Source: Podospora pseudoanserina (Eukaryota; Ascomycota; Sordariomycetes; Sordariales; Podosporaceae). Taken from it: a DNA stretch of 64,000 nt. A program made the position numbers and the translations under genes. The notes under the pieces are model-generated. The model saw only the letters and a list, made by a program, of their open reading frames with translations. It had not been told where the DNA came from and ran no database searches. Shown here piece after piece: positions 47,228 through 57,069 of the stretch; the stretch's first letter is position 1, and the number at the start of each line of letters is the position of its first letter. The stretch lies in the NCBI RefSeq assembly GCF_035222485.1, contig NC_085925.1:3038001-3102000 (forward strand). Reading direction: 5' to 3'.

Positions 47228-48676
47228 ATGGCTAGCCCCTTTCTCCGAACGAGGCATACCCTCTCCTCTGCCCTCCGACCCCTTGCACGGAATCCCACCC
47301 CGAGAATCAACCATGCCGTCCCTCGTCGCCCCGCCTCAACTGCTTCCTCCTCCTCCGGTGGCTCCAGCGCAAAGACAGTAGCTATCAGCACCGCCCTCGG
47401 TACTGCCGCCGTTCTCGGATACTATTACGCAACCGACACTCGTGCCTCCTTCCACAAATACCTCGTCCCCCGCGTCATCCGCGTTCTCTTCCCCGACGCC
47501 GAAGACGCCCACCACGCCGGCACCGCTGCCCTCAAAGCCCTCTACTCCGTCGGTCTCCACCCCCGCGAGCGCGTTCAAGATGGCGACGCCACCGGTGCCA
47601 AACCTTTGGCTGTCAACGTCTTTGGCGTCGAGCTGTCCAACCCAATCGGCATCTCCGCTGGTCTCGACAAGGACGCTGAAATTCCCGACCCTCTGTTTGC
47701 TCTCGGCGCCGGTGTTGTCGAGGTAGGCGGCATCACGCCCCTTCCGCAAGAAGGAAACCCCAAGCCAAGAGTTTTCAGAGTTGTGTCTACCGATGGGTTG
47801 ATCAACAGATATGGTCTAAACTCCAAGGGTGCTGACGCCGTGGCTGCGCACCTGAGGGAAAGACTACGGACATTTGCCCGGAGCATTGGTTTCACGGAAA
47901 AGGAGATGCTTGACGGGGCGGCGGGAGTTCCGGTGGGCAGCTTGAAGGATGGGCGCTTGCTGTGCGTGCAGATTGCCAAGAACAAGAAGACAGATGAGAA
48001 GGATGTGGAGGCTGTGAAGAAGGATTATGTCACTTGTGTCAACAGGCTGGCACCATACGCCGATGTGCTGGTTGTCAATGTCAGCAGTCCCAACACTCCT
48101 GGCCTGAGAGATTTGCAGGCTACCGGCCCATTGACTGCGCTGCTGAGCGCCGTCGTGGAGGAGGCGCAAAAGACCAAGAGAAAGGTCAAGCCCAGAGTCA
48201 TGGTCAAGGTCAGCCCAGATGAGGATGACGACAGCCAGATGGAGGGTGTGGTGCAGGCTGTGTGGATGAGCGGAGTGGACGGTGTTATTGTGGGCAACAC
48301 AACCAAGAAGAGGACGGGGCTCGTGCCAAAGGGCGTGAGACTGACCAGCCAGGAGCAGAAGAACATCATGGAGGATGGTGGCTACTCGGGTCCAGCGCTG
48401 TTCAATCAGACGCTGAACTTGGTTGGAAGATACAGAAAGATGCTGGACAGCTATTCGCTCAAGACCGAGGGCCTCGGGGATGCGTTCAACAAGGACCAAA
48501 AGGTCATCTTCGCGACGGGTGGTATCACAAATGGCGACGAGGCTCTCAAGGTTCTCAATGCTGGAGCCAGCGTTGCCATGGTTTACACCGGGATGGTCTA
48601 TGGTGGGTCCGGCACTATCACGCGGATAAAGAATGAGATGCGGGAGAAATTGGCTATCGAGGACAAGAAGCAGTGA
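47228..48676 (+). CDS. DHODH: Dihydroorotate dehydrogenase, class 2 (mitochondrial)
   Basis: Intronless 482-residue enzyme of pyrimidine biosynthesis. It oxidises dihydroorotate to orotate at the mitochondrial inner membrane with ubiquinone. The N-terminus (MASPFLRTRHTLSSALRPLA) is a presequence, followed by a membrane segment AKTVAISTALGTAAVLGYYYA (about residues 48-68), typical of class 2. Catalytic and cofactor motifs are GISAGLDKDAE, EVGGITPLPQEGNPKPRVFR, NRYGLNSKGAD, VVNVSSPNTPGLRDLQ (catalytic Ser region), VMVKVSPDED, GVIVGNTT, FATGGITNGDEALKVLNAGA and MVYTGMVYGG. The length matches family norms. In Neurospora the equivalent locus is pyr-1. It is an ordinary housekeeping gene. Confidence 0.97.
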   Translation: MASPFLRTRHTLSSALRPLARNPTPRINHAVPRRPASTASSSSGGSSAKTVAISTALGTAAVLGYYYATDTRASFHKYLVPRVIRVLFPDAEDAHHAGTAALKALYSVGLHPRERVQDGDATGAKPLAVNVFGVELSNPIGISAGLDKDAEIPDPLFALGAGVVEVGGITPLPQEGNPKPRVFRVVSTDGLINRYGLNSKGADAVAAHLRERLRTFARSIGFTEKEMLDGAAGVPVGSLKDGRLLCVQIAKNKKTDEKDVEAVKKDYVTCVNRLAPYADVLVVNVSSPNTPGLRDLQATGPLTALLSAVVEEAQKTKRKVKPRVMVKVSPDEDDDSQMEGVVQAVWMSGVDGVIVGNTTKKRTGLVPKGVRLTSQEQKNIMEDGGYSGPALFNQTLNLVGRYRKMLDSYSLKTEGLGDAFNKDQKVIFATGGITNGDEALKVLNAGASVAMVYTGMVYGGSGTITRIKNEMREKLAIEDKKQ

Positions 48677-49606
48677 GGAAGAGACCGTGAAGGCTGAGTG
48701 TAGGTGTAGGATTGTATATATGCATATTGAACGGCCCTTTTGACCGAGCATTCAGCAAAAAGCGAGATAGAAGCGAATGTTTATACCCCCAACCACTTCG
48801 TCCGCCTCCGACCGAACATCACAAGTGTCATCAAGTGGGTTACAAGCTGAATGTATGCTTGGGGCGGACTCACCGAAGAGGGTTGCATGGAGTTTTTACA
48901 GTTTGTTTTTGGGTCGACCAACCCGATCGCTTCCAAGTTATCCGATCCAGCGGGCTTGGCATGCATAAAAATGTCACCCCCTGACCATGGAAGCGCCAGG
49001 CTTTGTTCCTCCAAGCTTCGATTCCAAAACTAACGAATCGAATTTTCTACGCCATGCCTCACAACCGTCGGTCCAGGCCGGTTTTTCCTTCTGGAAATCA
49101 TCATCCGGCCTGTGGTTTGCCTGTAGCTTGGTGGAACAGTTACCTTGGGGGTTCAATTCTAGGGAGAATGGGGTTAGGGGGGCCGCTGCCATACTTATCG
49201 GCCACGCCAGGGGCGCCAATCACAGCGCTCCCCCAACGGCACGGGTTGGTGCAGAATGTGCAGGGGGGGTGTGTTCATCAATCGGAAGTTGAGGAATGTC
49301 TATGTGCTCCTTGTGTCACAGTGTGTCAGATGAAGTGCGTGCCTGAACACCAGCGCCGTTGGACCAAATAGTTTGGGTGTTGTGGAATGTTGCGGCACGG
49401 CTTTTTTTTTTTTTTTTTTGTTTTTTTGTTTTTACTTCAACTGCCGTTCTCCCAGGTTTTTTTTGTTCGCTGTTGATGTTGTTTTGCTCAATCCTCTTGG
49501 ATTATTGTCTGGGCGGTGATTTTTGGATGACCTAATAATACTCCAAGCCTTCCGGTCATACGATACCCGTCCGTCCAGCTTTGGTAGACTGTACCAGCCC
49601 AGAAAA
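48677..49606. other. Intergenic, with poly-T run
   Basis: About 930 bases without a supported gene. Bases 49402-49433 are an almost pure T tract (18 T, then 7 and 5 T separated by single G). This could serve as a nucleosome-excluding element for the divergent G-alpha-like gene just downstream, which lacks another clear promoter signal. Confidence 0.4.
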
Positions 49607-51184
49607 ATGAAATCCATCCCTCGTCCTACAACAACAACCACGAAGACCGACGACGAACTGATCTCTGACAATTGGGGACTCTCGGATGAGGAGGATCATC
49701 TCAAAATGAGCGCTACACCAACAGCAAAGGTTTTTTGGCAACTCGCACATTCCAATTCACCAACTTCTGGTCTCGCCAACAAGAGAGCCAAGCGCAGGAG
49801 AGCTCGCTCGGCGGGTTGCTTCGGCATACCGTTTGATCTGCTCGCCTTCCTGTCCGTCTTTCAACTGGACCCAAACCAAAACAACAACACCACCAAAAGG
49901 ATTCAGTCATCATCACCACCACATTTTGAGTCTGAGAAGGTCGGGGAGGTAAGGAAATCGGCGACATGGCCACTTATCCACTCAGCAAAATCACAGGCTG
50001 CCCGGGAGGCACGCATGGCAGCGAAGCGCTCAGCGGCCATCGACCGGCAACTTGAACAAGACCGGGAAGCCTTGTGTCGGACGGCTCAAGTCATGGTTAC
50101 TGGTTGCGGCCCGACAAGATGCGAGGGAAAGACTTTGCTTTTTGACCAAATGAGAAAATGCAGCTCACCAGGATCCTCCGACCAGCAACCAACAGGGGAT
50201 CCAGCCACCCAAGTGAGAACCGCGGCCATAAAAGAGATGAAACGAATCCTCTATGAAATCCACGCCCAGGGAACACACTACCATCAACAACCCAACCAAC
50301 AAATCCCACCACCCCTATCAAACCTCCTCCAAACAGCCATCACCCTCCACGATTTACCCCTCCACGATTTACCCCTCGACGAACCCCCCCAAGTCAACCC
50401 AGAGACCCTCGTCTTTATCAACCAAACCACCACCTTGTGGTCTGACCCCCTCTGGACAAACCTCTGCTACACCACTCTCGGCCGCTCCCGCCCATTCATC
50501 ACCCTCCTCCTCTCCCTATTATCCCGCTCTTTTACCCCATCATACACCCCCACACCAACCGACCTCTCCCACATCAAGCACTTCTCCTCCTCTGCCCCCC
50601 GATCCCTCCACCGCGAATCCCTCACCCCCTTCCCATCCACCTCCTCCCTCGAATTCGATCTCATCGACCGCGACAATACATCCTGCTGCTCCTTCCTCCG
50701 CCGCAAAATCTTTAATTTCCTCTCCGCCAACCTCTCCATCCTCATGCTGGTCGACTTGGCGTCTTACTCTCAAACCCTAGAGGAAGATAACAACGTCAAT
50801 TACCTCAGCGAGGCGCTCCGGTCCTTTGAGGGGTTGGTTAACAACAAAATGTTTGCGCAAAACGCCCGCGGGGCGATGATGTTGCTTTTGTGGAATAGTG
50901 AGGGTTTGGAAAGACAGTTGGATGAGAGGCCGTTGGGGGGGTATTTTCCTGACTTTAGGGGGAGAAAGGGGGAGGAGAGGGGTTGGATTAGGAAGGAGTT
51001 TGAAAAGGTTGTTAAAAGGGGTAAGTATGGGAGGGATGTGAGGATTCGGGTTGGGGAGCCGGGGGAGGAGGGCACGGTGAGGTGGGTTGTTGGGGCGGTG
51101 AAGACGGGGTTGTTGGATCAGGGGTTGTGTGAGATGGGGTTAGGGAGGGAGGGGGAGGGGAGTGGGTGGTGTCGGAGGGTGTAG
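49607..51184 (+). CDS. Divergent G-protein alpha-subunit-like protein
   Basis: Predicted 525-residue intronless protein that resembles a heterotrimeric G-alpha, but only partly. A P-loop-like segment VMVTGCGPTRCEGKTLLFDQMRK lies near residues 163-185; the loop GCGPTRCEGKT is longer than the canonical GAGESGKS. Downstream LEFDLIDRDNTSCCSFLRRKIFNFL replaces the switch region DVGGQRSERKKW. ILMLVDLASYSQTLEEDNNVNYLSEALRSFEGLVNNKMF matches the G-alpha stretch after it. The NKxD guanine motif is replaced by LLLWNSEGL, then PLGGYFPDFRG. The C-terminus is AVKTGLLDQGLCEMGLG. It thus probably lost normal GTP cycling. ATG 49607 is the first true ATG; the earlier frame opens at TTG. Some fungi carry such degenerate G-alpha-like families. 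Role unknown. Confidence 0.75.
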   Translation: MKSIPRPTTTTTKTDDELISDNWGLSDEEDHLKMSATPTAKVFWQLAHSNSPTSGLANKRAKRRRARSAGCFGIPFDLLAFLSVFQLDPNQNNNTTKRIQSSSPPHFESEKVGEVRKSATWPLIHSAKSQAAREARMAAKRSAAIDRQLEQDREALCRTAQVMVTGCGPTRCEGKTLLFDQMRKCSSPGSSDQQPTGDPATQVRTAAIKEMKRILYEIHAQGTHYHQQPNQQIPPPLSNLLQTAITLHDLPLHDLPLDEPPQVNPETLVFINQTTTLWSDPLWTNLCYTTLGRSRPFITLLLSLLSRSFTPSYTPTPTDLSHIKHFSSSAPRSLHRESLTPFPSTSSLEFDLIDRDNTSCCSFLRRKIFNFLSANLSILMLVDLASYSQTLEEDNNVNYLSEALRSFEGLVNNKMFAQNARGAMMLLLWNSEGLERQLDERPLGGYFPDFRGRKGEERGWIRKEFEKVVKRGKYGRDVRIRVGEPGEEGTVRWVVGAVKTGLLDQGLCEMGLGREGEGSGWCRRV

Positions 51185-51296
51185 GTGGAAATCAAGGGGG
51201 GAAGGGGGGATGTAATGATGATATGACGTGACGATATGGGTAATGGTTCGGGTATTTTGGTTTATATAAAAAGAGAACTCTGTTTTGGTTGCCCCC

Positions 51297-52790
51297 CTAT
51301 CTCCTCGTATCCAAAACAAATTTGAGGTCCTGGCAGGTGTCAGAGTACCGGACACGGTATTTGCGGAGCAGAACTCACATCAATAGACTCCCCTCCTGGA
51401 GCTTGGTCATCAAGTGATAGCTGAGCAAGGCGTTTCTTGCGCTCTTGTATCTTCAAGATTTGCTTGAACCCGACATGTATTAGCTTCTATTCTTCAGTCA
51501 GCGACGAGGAAGCGTACCGGCTCAATCGTTCGTTCCGTCACATACTTAAGAATCTTGACCGGCCGAGTCTGGCCCATCCTGAGCACTCGGGCAACAGCTT
51601 GTGCTTAGATGGCTGAGTTGTAGATTGGTTCGACGAGGTGGACGACATTTGCTGCTGTGATGGTCTAACCGATGGCGCCGGAATTGATGGTCAGAAGTAA
51701 GATTGGGATGTCTGGATTTCTGCTGAAGTTGTTCATGATTGCTGTGCGATCTGTTGCGTTGACCATCCCGTCGATCCTCAGAAATGGGAGGGAGCGTTAG
51801 TGAGCAGGATTTGGAGTAAATTGAGGGTCGTCCGCCAGGAGGTAAAGACAACACTATGGTTTGTTAGACTATTGAGCTGGCGGCTGGATGGTACTTGTGC
51901 GTACCTTTTGCTGCCGTCAGCATTGAAATGTTTCTATGTTTTGCGCAACAGTGAGGAGCTTGGAGGAGTACCCTGCTGTGGAACTGGTTGGAGATCGCGC
52001 TGGAGAAGGACTACCGGAAACCGGTGTAGATGCACCACTTGACGTCACAGATACGCTCAGAAGGCTGTTTTTGGTCGCCAAAGATGATTGAGGCTTTGAA
52101 GTGACCAACAACTGCCCGCACAGAGGGCACTGTTTGGCCCCACTGAGAGATGAACTGGAGTCCTCATCTATACAGCACAAGACGCATGAGTCGCCCCCGG
52201 TCATCTCGAGTTCTCTCAATTTTGACCGATAACGAGGCCGCTGGTGCTGATTTGAGGTGACAAAAGTCCCATGATTGCAAAGCATCCTAAGCTTTACGCA
52301 GTCTGGAAGAGGATGTTGAAGCTCTTCAACTCAGACTTCCCGCAAGCCTGCTGTTCATCCTCGGCTCAACAATCCTCCAGAATGGCTTCGTACGCTGCAG
52401 TCTTTTCAGGAGAATGGCTTATCAAAACCGTCTCAGTGGTGGATGGTGGCAAGTCGAGCAAGGTCTCTGTTCTCCGCAGACATATTGTGTTGAAGAGGAG
52501 CTTGAGATTTCGAAAAGACTCGCCCGTAGTTGGATCGTTGCGGATAGGATCAACGATCAGTCTATCGAACCTTTTGGCATCTGACAGGTGCCCATTTCGC
52601 AGGAAGTGGAGCAGTGATCGCAGGTCTGATAGGCTGTTCTGGATGGGAGTCCCCGTAAGACACCACCTCCGTTCAGCCTGAAGCGAGTGAGCTGCTTTGA
52701 AGATGACAGTGTCGAAATTCCGAATACAGTGGGCCGCGTTTCATATATCAGTTACTCCATATGTTCTTCCCAGTCAAGGGAAATGTAATG
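51297..52790 (-). pseudogene. Decayed SNF2/Rad5-HLTF-type helicase, 5' part missing
   Basis: Read on the minus strand, fragments of a SNF2-family ATPase appear in order. They are AAHCIRNFDTVIF, RRWCLTGTPIQNSLSDLRSLL, FNTICLRRTETLLDLPPS, KLRMLCNHGTF, a Cys-rich CVLCC...QCPLCG piece (RING-like remnant), SVVFTSWRTTLNLLQILL, LRIDGMVNATDRTAIMNNF, LLLTINSGAIG, TITAANVVHLVEPIYNSAI and ARVLRMGQTRPVKILKYVTERTIEP, then KRLAQLSLDDQ and DLKFVLD near the stop. About three in-frame stops (near 51640, 51670 and 52365) and at least two or three frame changes (one near 52295, one near 51785) break it. The 5' part, including the first helicase motifs, is absent and would lie across the transposon island boundary near 52.8 kb. 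GC content is normal, and the stops I examined do not look like C-to-T changes, so ordinary decay after truncation is likelier than RIP. Confidence 0.82.
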
Positions 52791-53195
52791 CCGCTTTTGG
52801 ACTTGGGTGGGGTGTGTAGTTAGGAACAGCACTGCCTCTTCCACCCTACACTCCTGCCCATTTCAACCTGGAAAAAATGTGTTTGATTTCGAAATGTCCA
52901 AATTAACTAGCTTAAGTTCGAATACCGAATTTGAAAATCAAGGTAAAGGCCTAGTTACATCGTGCGATAAACCAACATACTGCTTATCTTAACTACAGTT
53001 TCGTTTCATATTTACATACCTACCTAAGCTCCTTTATTACATTTAATTAACAAATTAGCAGTTATAGCGTCATACCTCCCTAGTTTCCTTAGCATTAGCT
53101 GCCGCTCTTATAGGCTTAGTTACTACAGTTAAATTATTTTAGGAGCTGTCTCGTGTAATAAAAAAGAAATATAAGTAGAGTGTACCAAAGGATTA
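52791..53195. other. Transition from unique DNA to AT-rich island
   Basis: About 400 bases in which base composition becomes progressively AT-rich. A short unrecognised frame sits at 52807-52992. No helicase similarity was seen past 52790. This is the probable edge of the transposon island. Confidence 0.5.
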
Positions 53196-54056
53196 ACGTA
53201 CATTAGAAGCGAGTGCACTATATAAGCGAGTGCACTACTTTTTAACCGACGTACTATCCTTCCACGCAACATTAATTTTTTCTACATAACCCAATATGCC
53301 TCTTACTTTAAAGGAAGCCAGGGTGATTCTAGCTCTCGAAACTCTTAAAAAAGATAAAAATCTTAGCCTCCGAGCCGCAAGAAAGATCTATAACGTCCAC
53401 CATATAACTCTCTTACGACGACGCGCTAGCCGGCCTACACGACGCGATACTACGCTTAAATCGAAGAAGCTTATTTAACCCGAAGAGAATGCTATTATTT
53501 AATATATTATTGAGCTATATACGCGAGCTTTTCTATTAAGATTGCGTAGTGTAGAAGATATAGCTAACTAACTACTACGTATATGCAACGCGCCCCCTAT
53601 TAGCAAGCTTTAAGTATATAACTTCGTTAAATGCTAGCTATAATTCCGTACGCGTTTTACGTATAGATACGGCTACTAGAGGGTTAAATGCGAGGATTTA
53701 AAGGTTATTACCGAGTAGTTTACGCTCGTACGGAATACTAAAGCTAAGTATAGTATTATAGATAACGATATTTATAACTTCGACTAGACTAGGTTTATAA
53801 TAGGTATTATTTTCGCGGGTATAGTAGTTACGACCTCGGACGGCCTTAGTTAGGCGAAACTGGCCTAGCCTGGTAACCGCGAATAAGTAACGGTAATCCA
53901 GAGAGTTAATGCCTTCGGTTAGGCTATCTTTCCTTTTATTATTTTAGCCGCGTAATACTATTTTGCCAACTAGTATACTAAGTATAACCTACCGTCTACT
54001 TAGCGTATTGTAACTACCGATAATAGCTAGACTACTAATCTAGTAAGTTTAAATTA
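53196..54056 (+). mobile_element. Pogo/Fot1-like DNA transposon, 5' part (copy 1)
   Basis: The element starts with a doubled terminal motif (AGCGAGTGCACTA repeated after TAT) near 53207-53238, similar but not identical to the ends of copy 2 at 60979. ATG 53296 opens a 60-codon frame encoding a pogo-type helix-turn-helix: ARVILALETLKKDKNLSLRAARKIYNV...LLRRRASRPTRRD. It stops after KSKKLI and the remaining transposase-like sequence is AT-rich and broken. It continues to about 54056, where copy 2 alignment by eye ends, and resumes at about 63437. It is plain DNA transposon sequence mutated into stops, most of them TAA or TAG consistent with RIP. Confidence 0.72.
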
Positions 54057-56404
54057 GAGTAATATAACGAACCTCTATCTAAAACCTCTAAAAGGGATAC
54101 TAGTTGAAGGTACTTTTAAATAATTTTAGTTCGGTATAGTTAAATAATATACAATAATAGCTTATCTCTATTATAATAGTTTAAATACTAACGATTATAA
54201 TTTATATTATATATTACGGAACTATCTATCTATACTAACTAATTCCTCTATATATATAGACCTTAAGACCCTAAAGTATTTATCGTGCTATATCCTTGAT
54301 TACTTCCTAATATATTATATCCTATAAAGTACTCGTCGTACTATACCTTCGATTACCCTAAATATTTTATATTTTATAGAGTACTCGTGGGTTTTAACGC
54401 TATAGTATTCTTTAGCTAGCTTTAATTAGCTATTTCCTAACTTCCTTAATAATTAGTTAAGGACGTCCTACGCTCTATATATTACGCAGCCTACCGTTAA
54501 GTTAATTATAATATAATACCCTTTTTTTTTAAAAATCGACGCCCCGGCAACTTTATTTCTAAAATAATTTTTATTCCTTACTTTCTTTTCTATATTTTCT
54601 TAATAGGTTTTTCCCTTTTACTATCGCCGATATATTTAACCGTATAAGGAAACCGACCTATATAAGTACCGACCGTCGTTACGATTAAATATTTTTTTTT
54701 AAAAAGTTTAACCTTATTATACCCGAATATATTTATTATAAAAAACATAGCTTTTAGTATATAGTTTCCTCTTAGTATAACCGGTACCTTTTATATATTA
54801 AATCGAGTTACTTTTATTATAATATTTATAGTATAAACCATAAGTCTTTATCTAAGCTATCTTATTTCCTTTTATTAATTTTATAGTCCGCCCTTTTATT
54901 AAGGAGAAAAAGCGTTTAAATACCGAAAAGCAAATTACTTTAAATAAGTTTTTTTACTTTAAAGCGTAATTATATACCTTTAAGGTTCGAGCCTTCGTTA
55001 CCTTTCGCCGTAAATCTCGACTCCTTAAGAAGGAAAAAGGGGAGTCTTCTGCGCGGTTTATTACCTTATATAGCCCGCTGGTAGCAGATACCTCCGCTAT
55101 CCCTTCTTTTACTATTACTTTTTTTTCCGACTTCTTTTTTCTAAATCCCTCCTTAGGCCTTAACTAGCCTCCGGACCTTCCTTTAGATCTTAATACTACC
55201 GGTCCTTCCTTCCTAACCGCGCTAAATACCGTTAATAATATACTTTTTATTTTTTAAAGTAATTAAAATATATAATATTATTTATATTTTAATTTTTTAT
55301 ACCTTTTAACTTTATAGTATAATATATAATACGTTAATTATTATATCGAAAGCGTAAGTTCGATTCTTATTAAAGTTCTCTATTTAAAAAAATCCGATAG
55401 GGTTTTTCTAAATATATTTTAGGCTTTAACCGGTTTAAATATTATTAATAAAATTCTTTTTGCTTATTTAGGTAATTAAAATATATTTATAACTTTTACG
55501 AGTTATTTATAGCTGGATATTCTAATTAATTAACTAAATACTTTAATTAATCTCTATTAAACCGTAAATTTAATATCTTTTTTACATTATATTTTTCTTT
55601 TTCGTTTTCCGCTATTATTTATATATTAACTTTATTTACGTATAATATAGGTTCTAAAAATAAGATATAAAAGATATATAACCGTAAATATATTATATTA
55701 AATAGTTTTAATTCGAATATTATTTTCGATATTTTCCTTTTAACTTTAAATAGTTTTACTTTTTTATAGTCTAGCTTTTTAATAGGTTTTTTAGTACGTA
55801 AATTATATATAGAAAGGAATACTATATTTCCCTCTTTAAAGTAAAGTCCTTCGAGCTTTTTAATATTATAGTATTTCCGTATTTTTTTCTTTATAAACTT
55901 TAGTTTTTACTTAAATTTACCGTAAAATATATATATTTTATTTATTTTAATTTTAGCTTTAAGTACCTTAACCGTAAGTCCCTATCGTAGATTTACTTCG
56001 TAACCGAAATTTCCGAAAAATAATATAGATTTAATTATCTTAATTAATAATATATTATATATTAGTTATACCGTAAGTAATAATTTAATTTAATCGTTTT
56101 ATTTAAAATTAATATAATTCTATAAATATTATTTTATAATTTAATTAAGCCGTTCCGTTTAACCGTCCGTCTAAAGGTAATAGGCCGAAAACGCTTTACT
56201 TATTACCTTTAACTTCGTTATTAACGCTTTTTAAAACTTCGATATAAACTTAATATCGCGGTTTATAATAAACTTCTTTAGTTATATATATATTAATATA
56301 ATATATTATAGTATTATATCTATTAATTATTTTATTAATAAAATTTTTTTATAAAGTAAAAAGTATATTTATTTAATAAACTTATTGACTACCGTTAATA
56401 TATA
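54057..56404 (-). mobile_element. Fossil Ty3/gypsy retrotransposon, 3' part, inverted copy
   Basis: AT-rich fossil in minus orientation. It matches, as reverse complement, the 3' part of the element at 57070-63436: integrase-side coding sequence followed by the terminal repeat region at the outer end (about 54057-54515). It is broken throughout and incomplete, lacking the reverse-transcriptase half. The heavy AT bias fits old RIP mutation. It interrupts pogo copy 1. Confidence 0.7.
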
Positions 56405-57069
56405 TTGAAATAGGTGCTATTGAGGCCTGTAAATATAGGCTCAAATAGCTATCGGCGCAGTACACTGAGAGCGAAGAAGACTTTGACTGCAGCATTCGAC
56501 AGTTGCCGTGGCACTGAAGGAAGGAGGATTACAGGGGCGGTGCCCTGTAATATATAGAAGAGAATCACTGTAACATAGGCTTGTGAGGCACTAATGAGTG
56601 TAGTGAACCAGTATATTGATTGAACCTTGTAGACTAAAAAATACCACAGTGGATAGGGTGTAAGGCAAAGGTCTTATAGGCTATCGGCCTATTACTTGCT
56701 CCCCGAGGGTGATTCCGTTCCCGGGCCTGAACGCGCGTTTCCCGGGCCCGAACGCCCGCTAAATGCGCTATCCAAATATAAGGTTACAGGCCACGTTGCC
56801 GCTACCGTTTAACCAATGCAGGCCACGTTGCTGCTACCGTTTGACCACTGCAGGCCACGTTGCCGCTACCGTTTGACCACTGCAGGGCACCGGCCTTAGC
56901 GCTCGGCCTTCCGGGACCTCGGATTGCTTCCGGAGGCCGAGCCTCCGCTCCGGCAACCGCAGTCCCTAAACACTGCTGATTCAAGCCATCGTATTGCCTC
57001 TGAGGCCCTGTAATATACAGGGCTCAGATACACTGTAAAATCCACAAACAAAAGCTGTATTTTAACAGG
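56405..57069. mobile_element. GC-normal insert with terminal palindromes, unknown family
   Basis: About 0.66 kb of GC-balanced sequence between the two inverted retrotransposon fragments, contrasting with more than 2 kb of strongly AT-rich DNA on each side. Near each end is a copy of a direct, partly palindromic repeat: TGAGGCCTGTAAATATAGGC TCA-type at 56421-56447 and TGAGGCCCTGTAATATACAG GGCTCA-type at 57001-57030. Inside is a 3 x 32-bp tandem repeat. No open frame is convincing. It resembles a small non-autonomous element or a piece of one, and family is not known. Confidence 0.5.
56787..56882. repeat. Tandem repeat, 3 x 32 bp
   Basis: Three copies starting at 56787, 56819 and 56851, each beginning CAGGCCACGTTG and continuing CTACCGTTTRACCA. 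Copies differ at a few bases. The unit is GC-rich and lies in the only GC-normal part of the island. A minus-strand frame of 60 codons across it is a by-product. Confidence 0.85.

Noticed and set aside
51297-52790. RIP as the cause of the stops in the helicase fragment.
   Set aside because: The stop positions I compared with expected residues do not look like C-to-T or G-to-A changes, and GC content is normal.
56802-56984. A 60-codon minus-strand frame in the GC-normal insert.
   Set aside because: It is a translation of the 32-bp tandem repeat with no independent evidence of coding.
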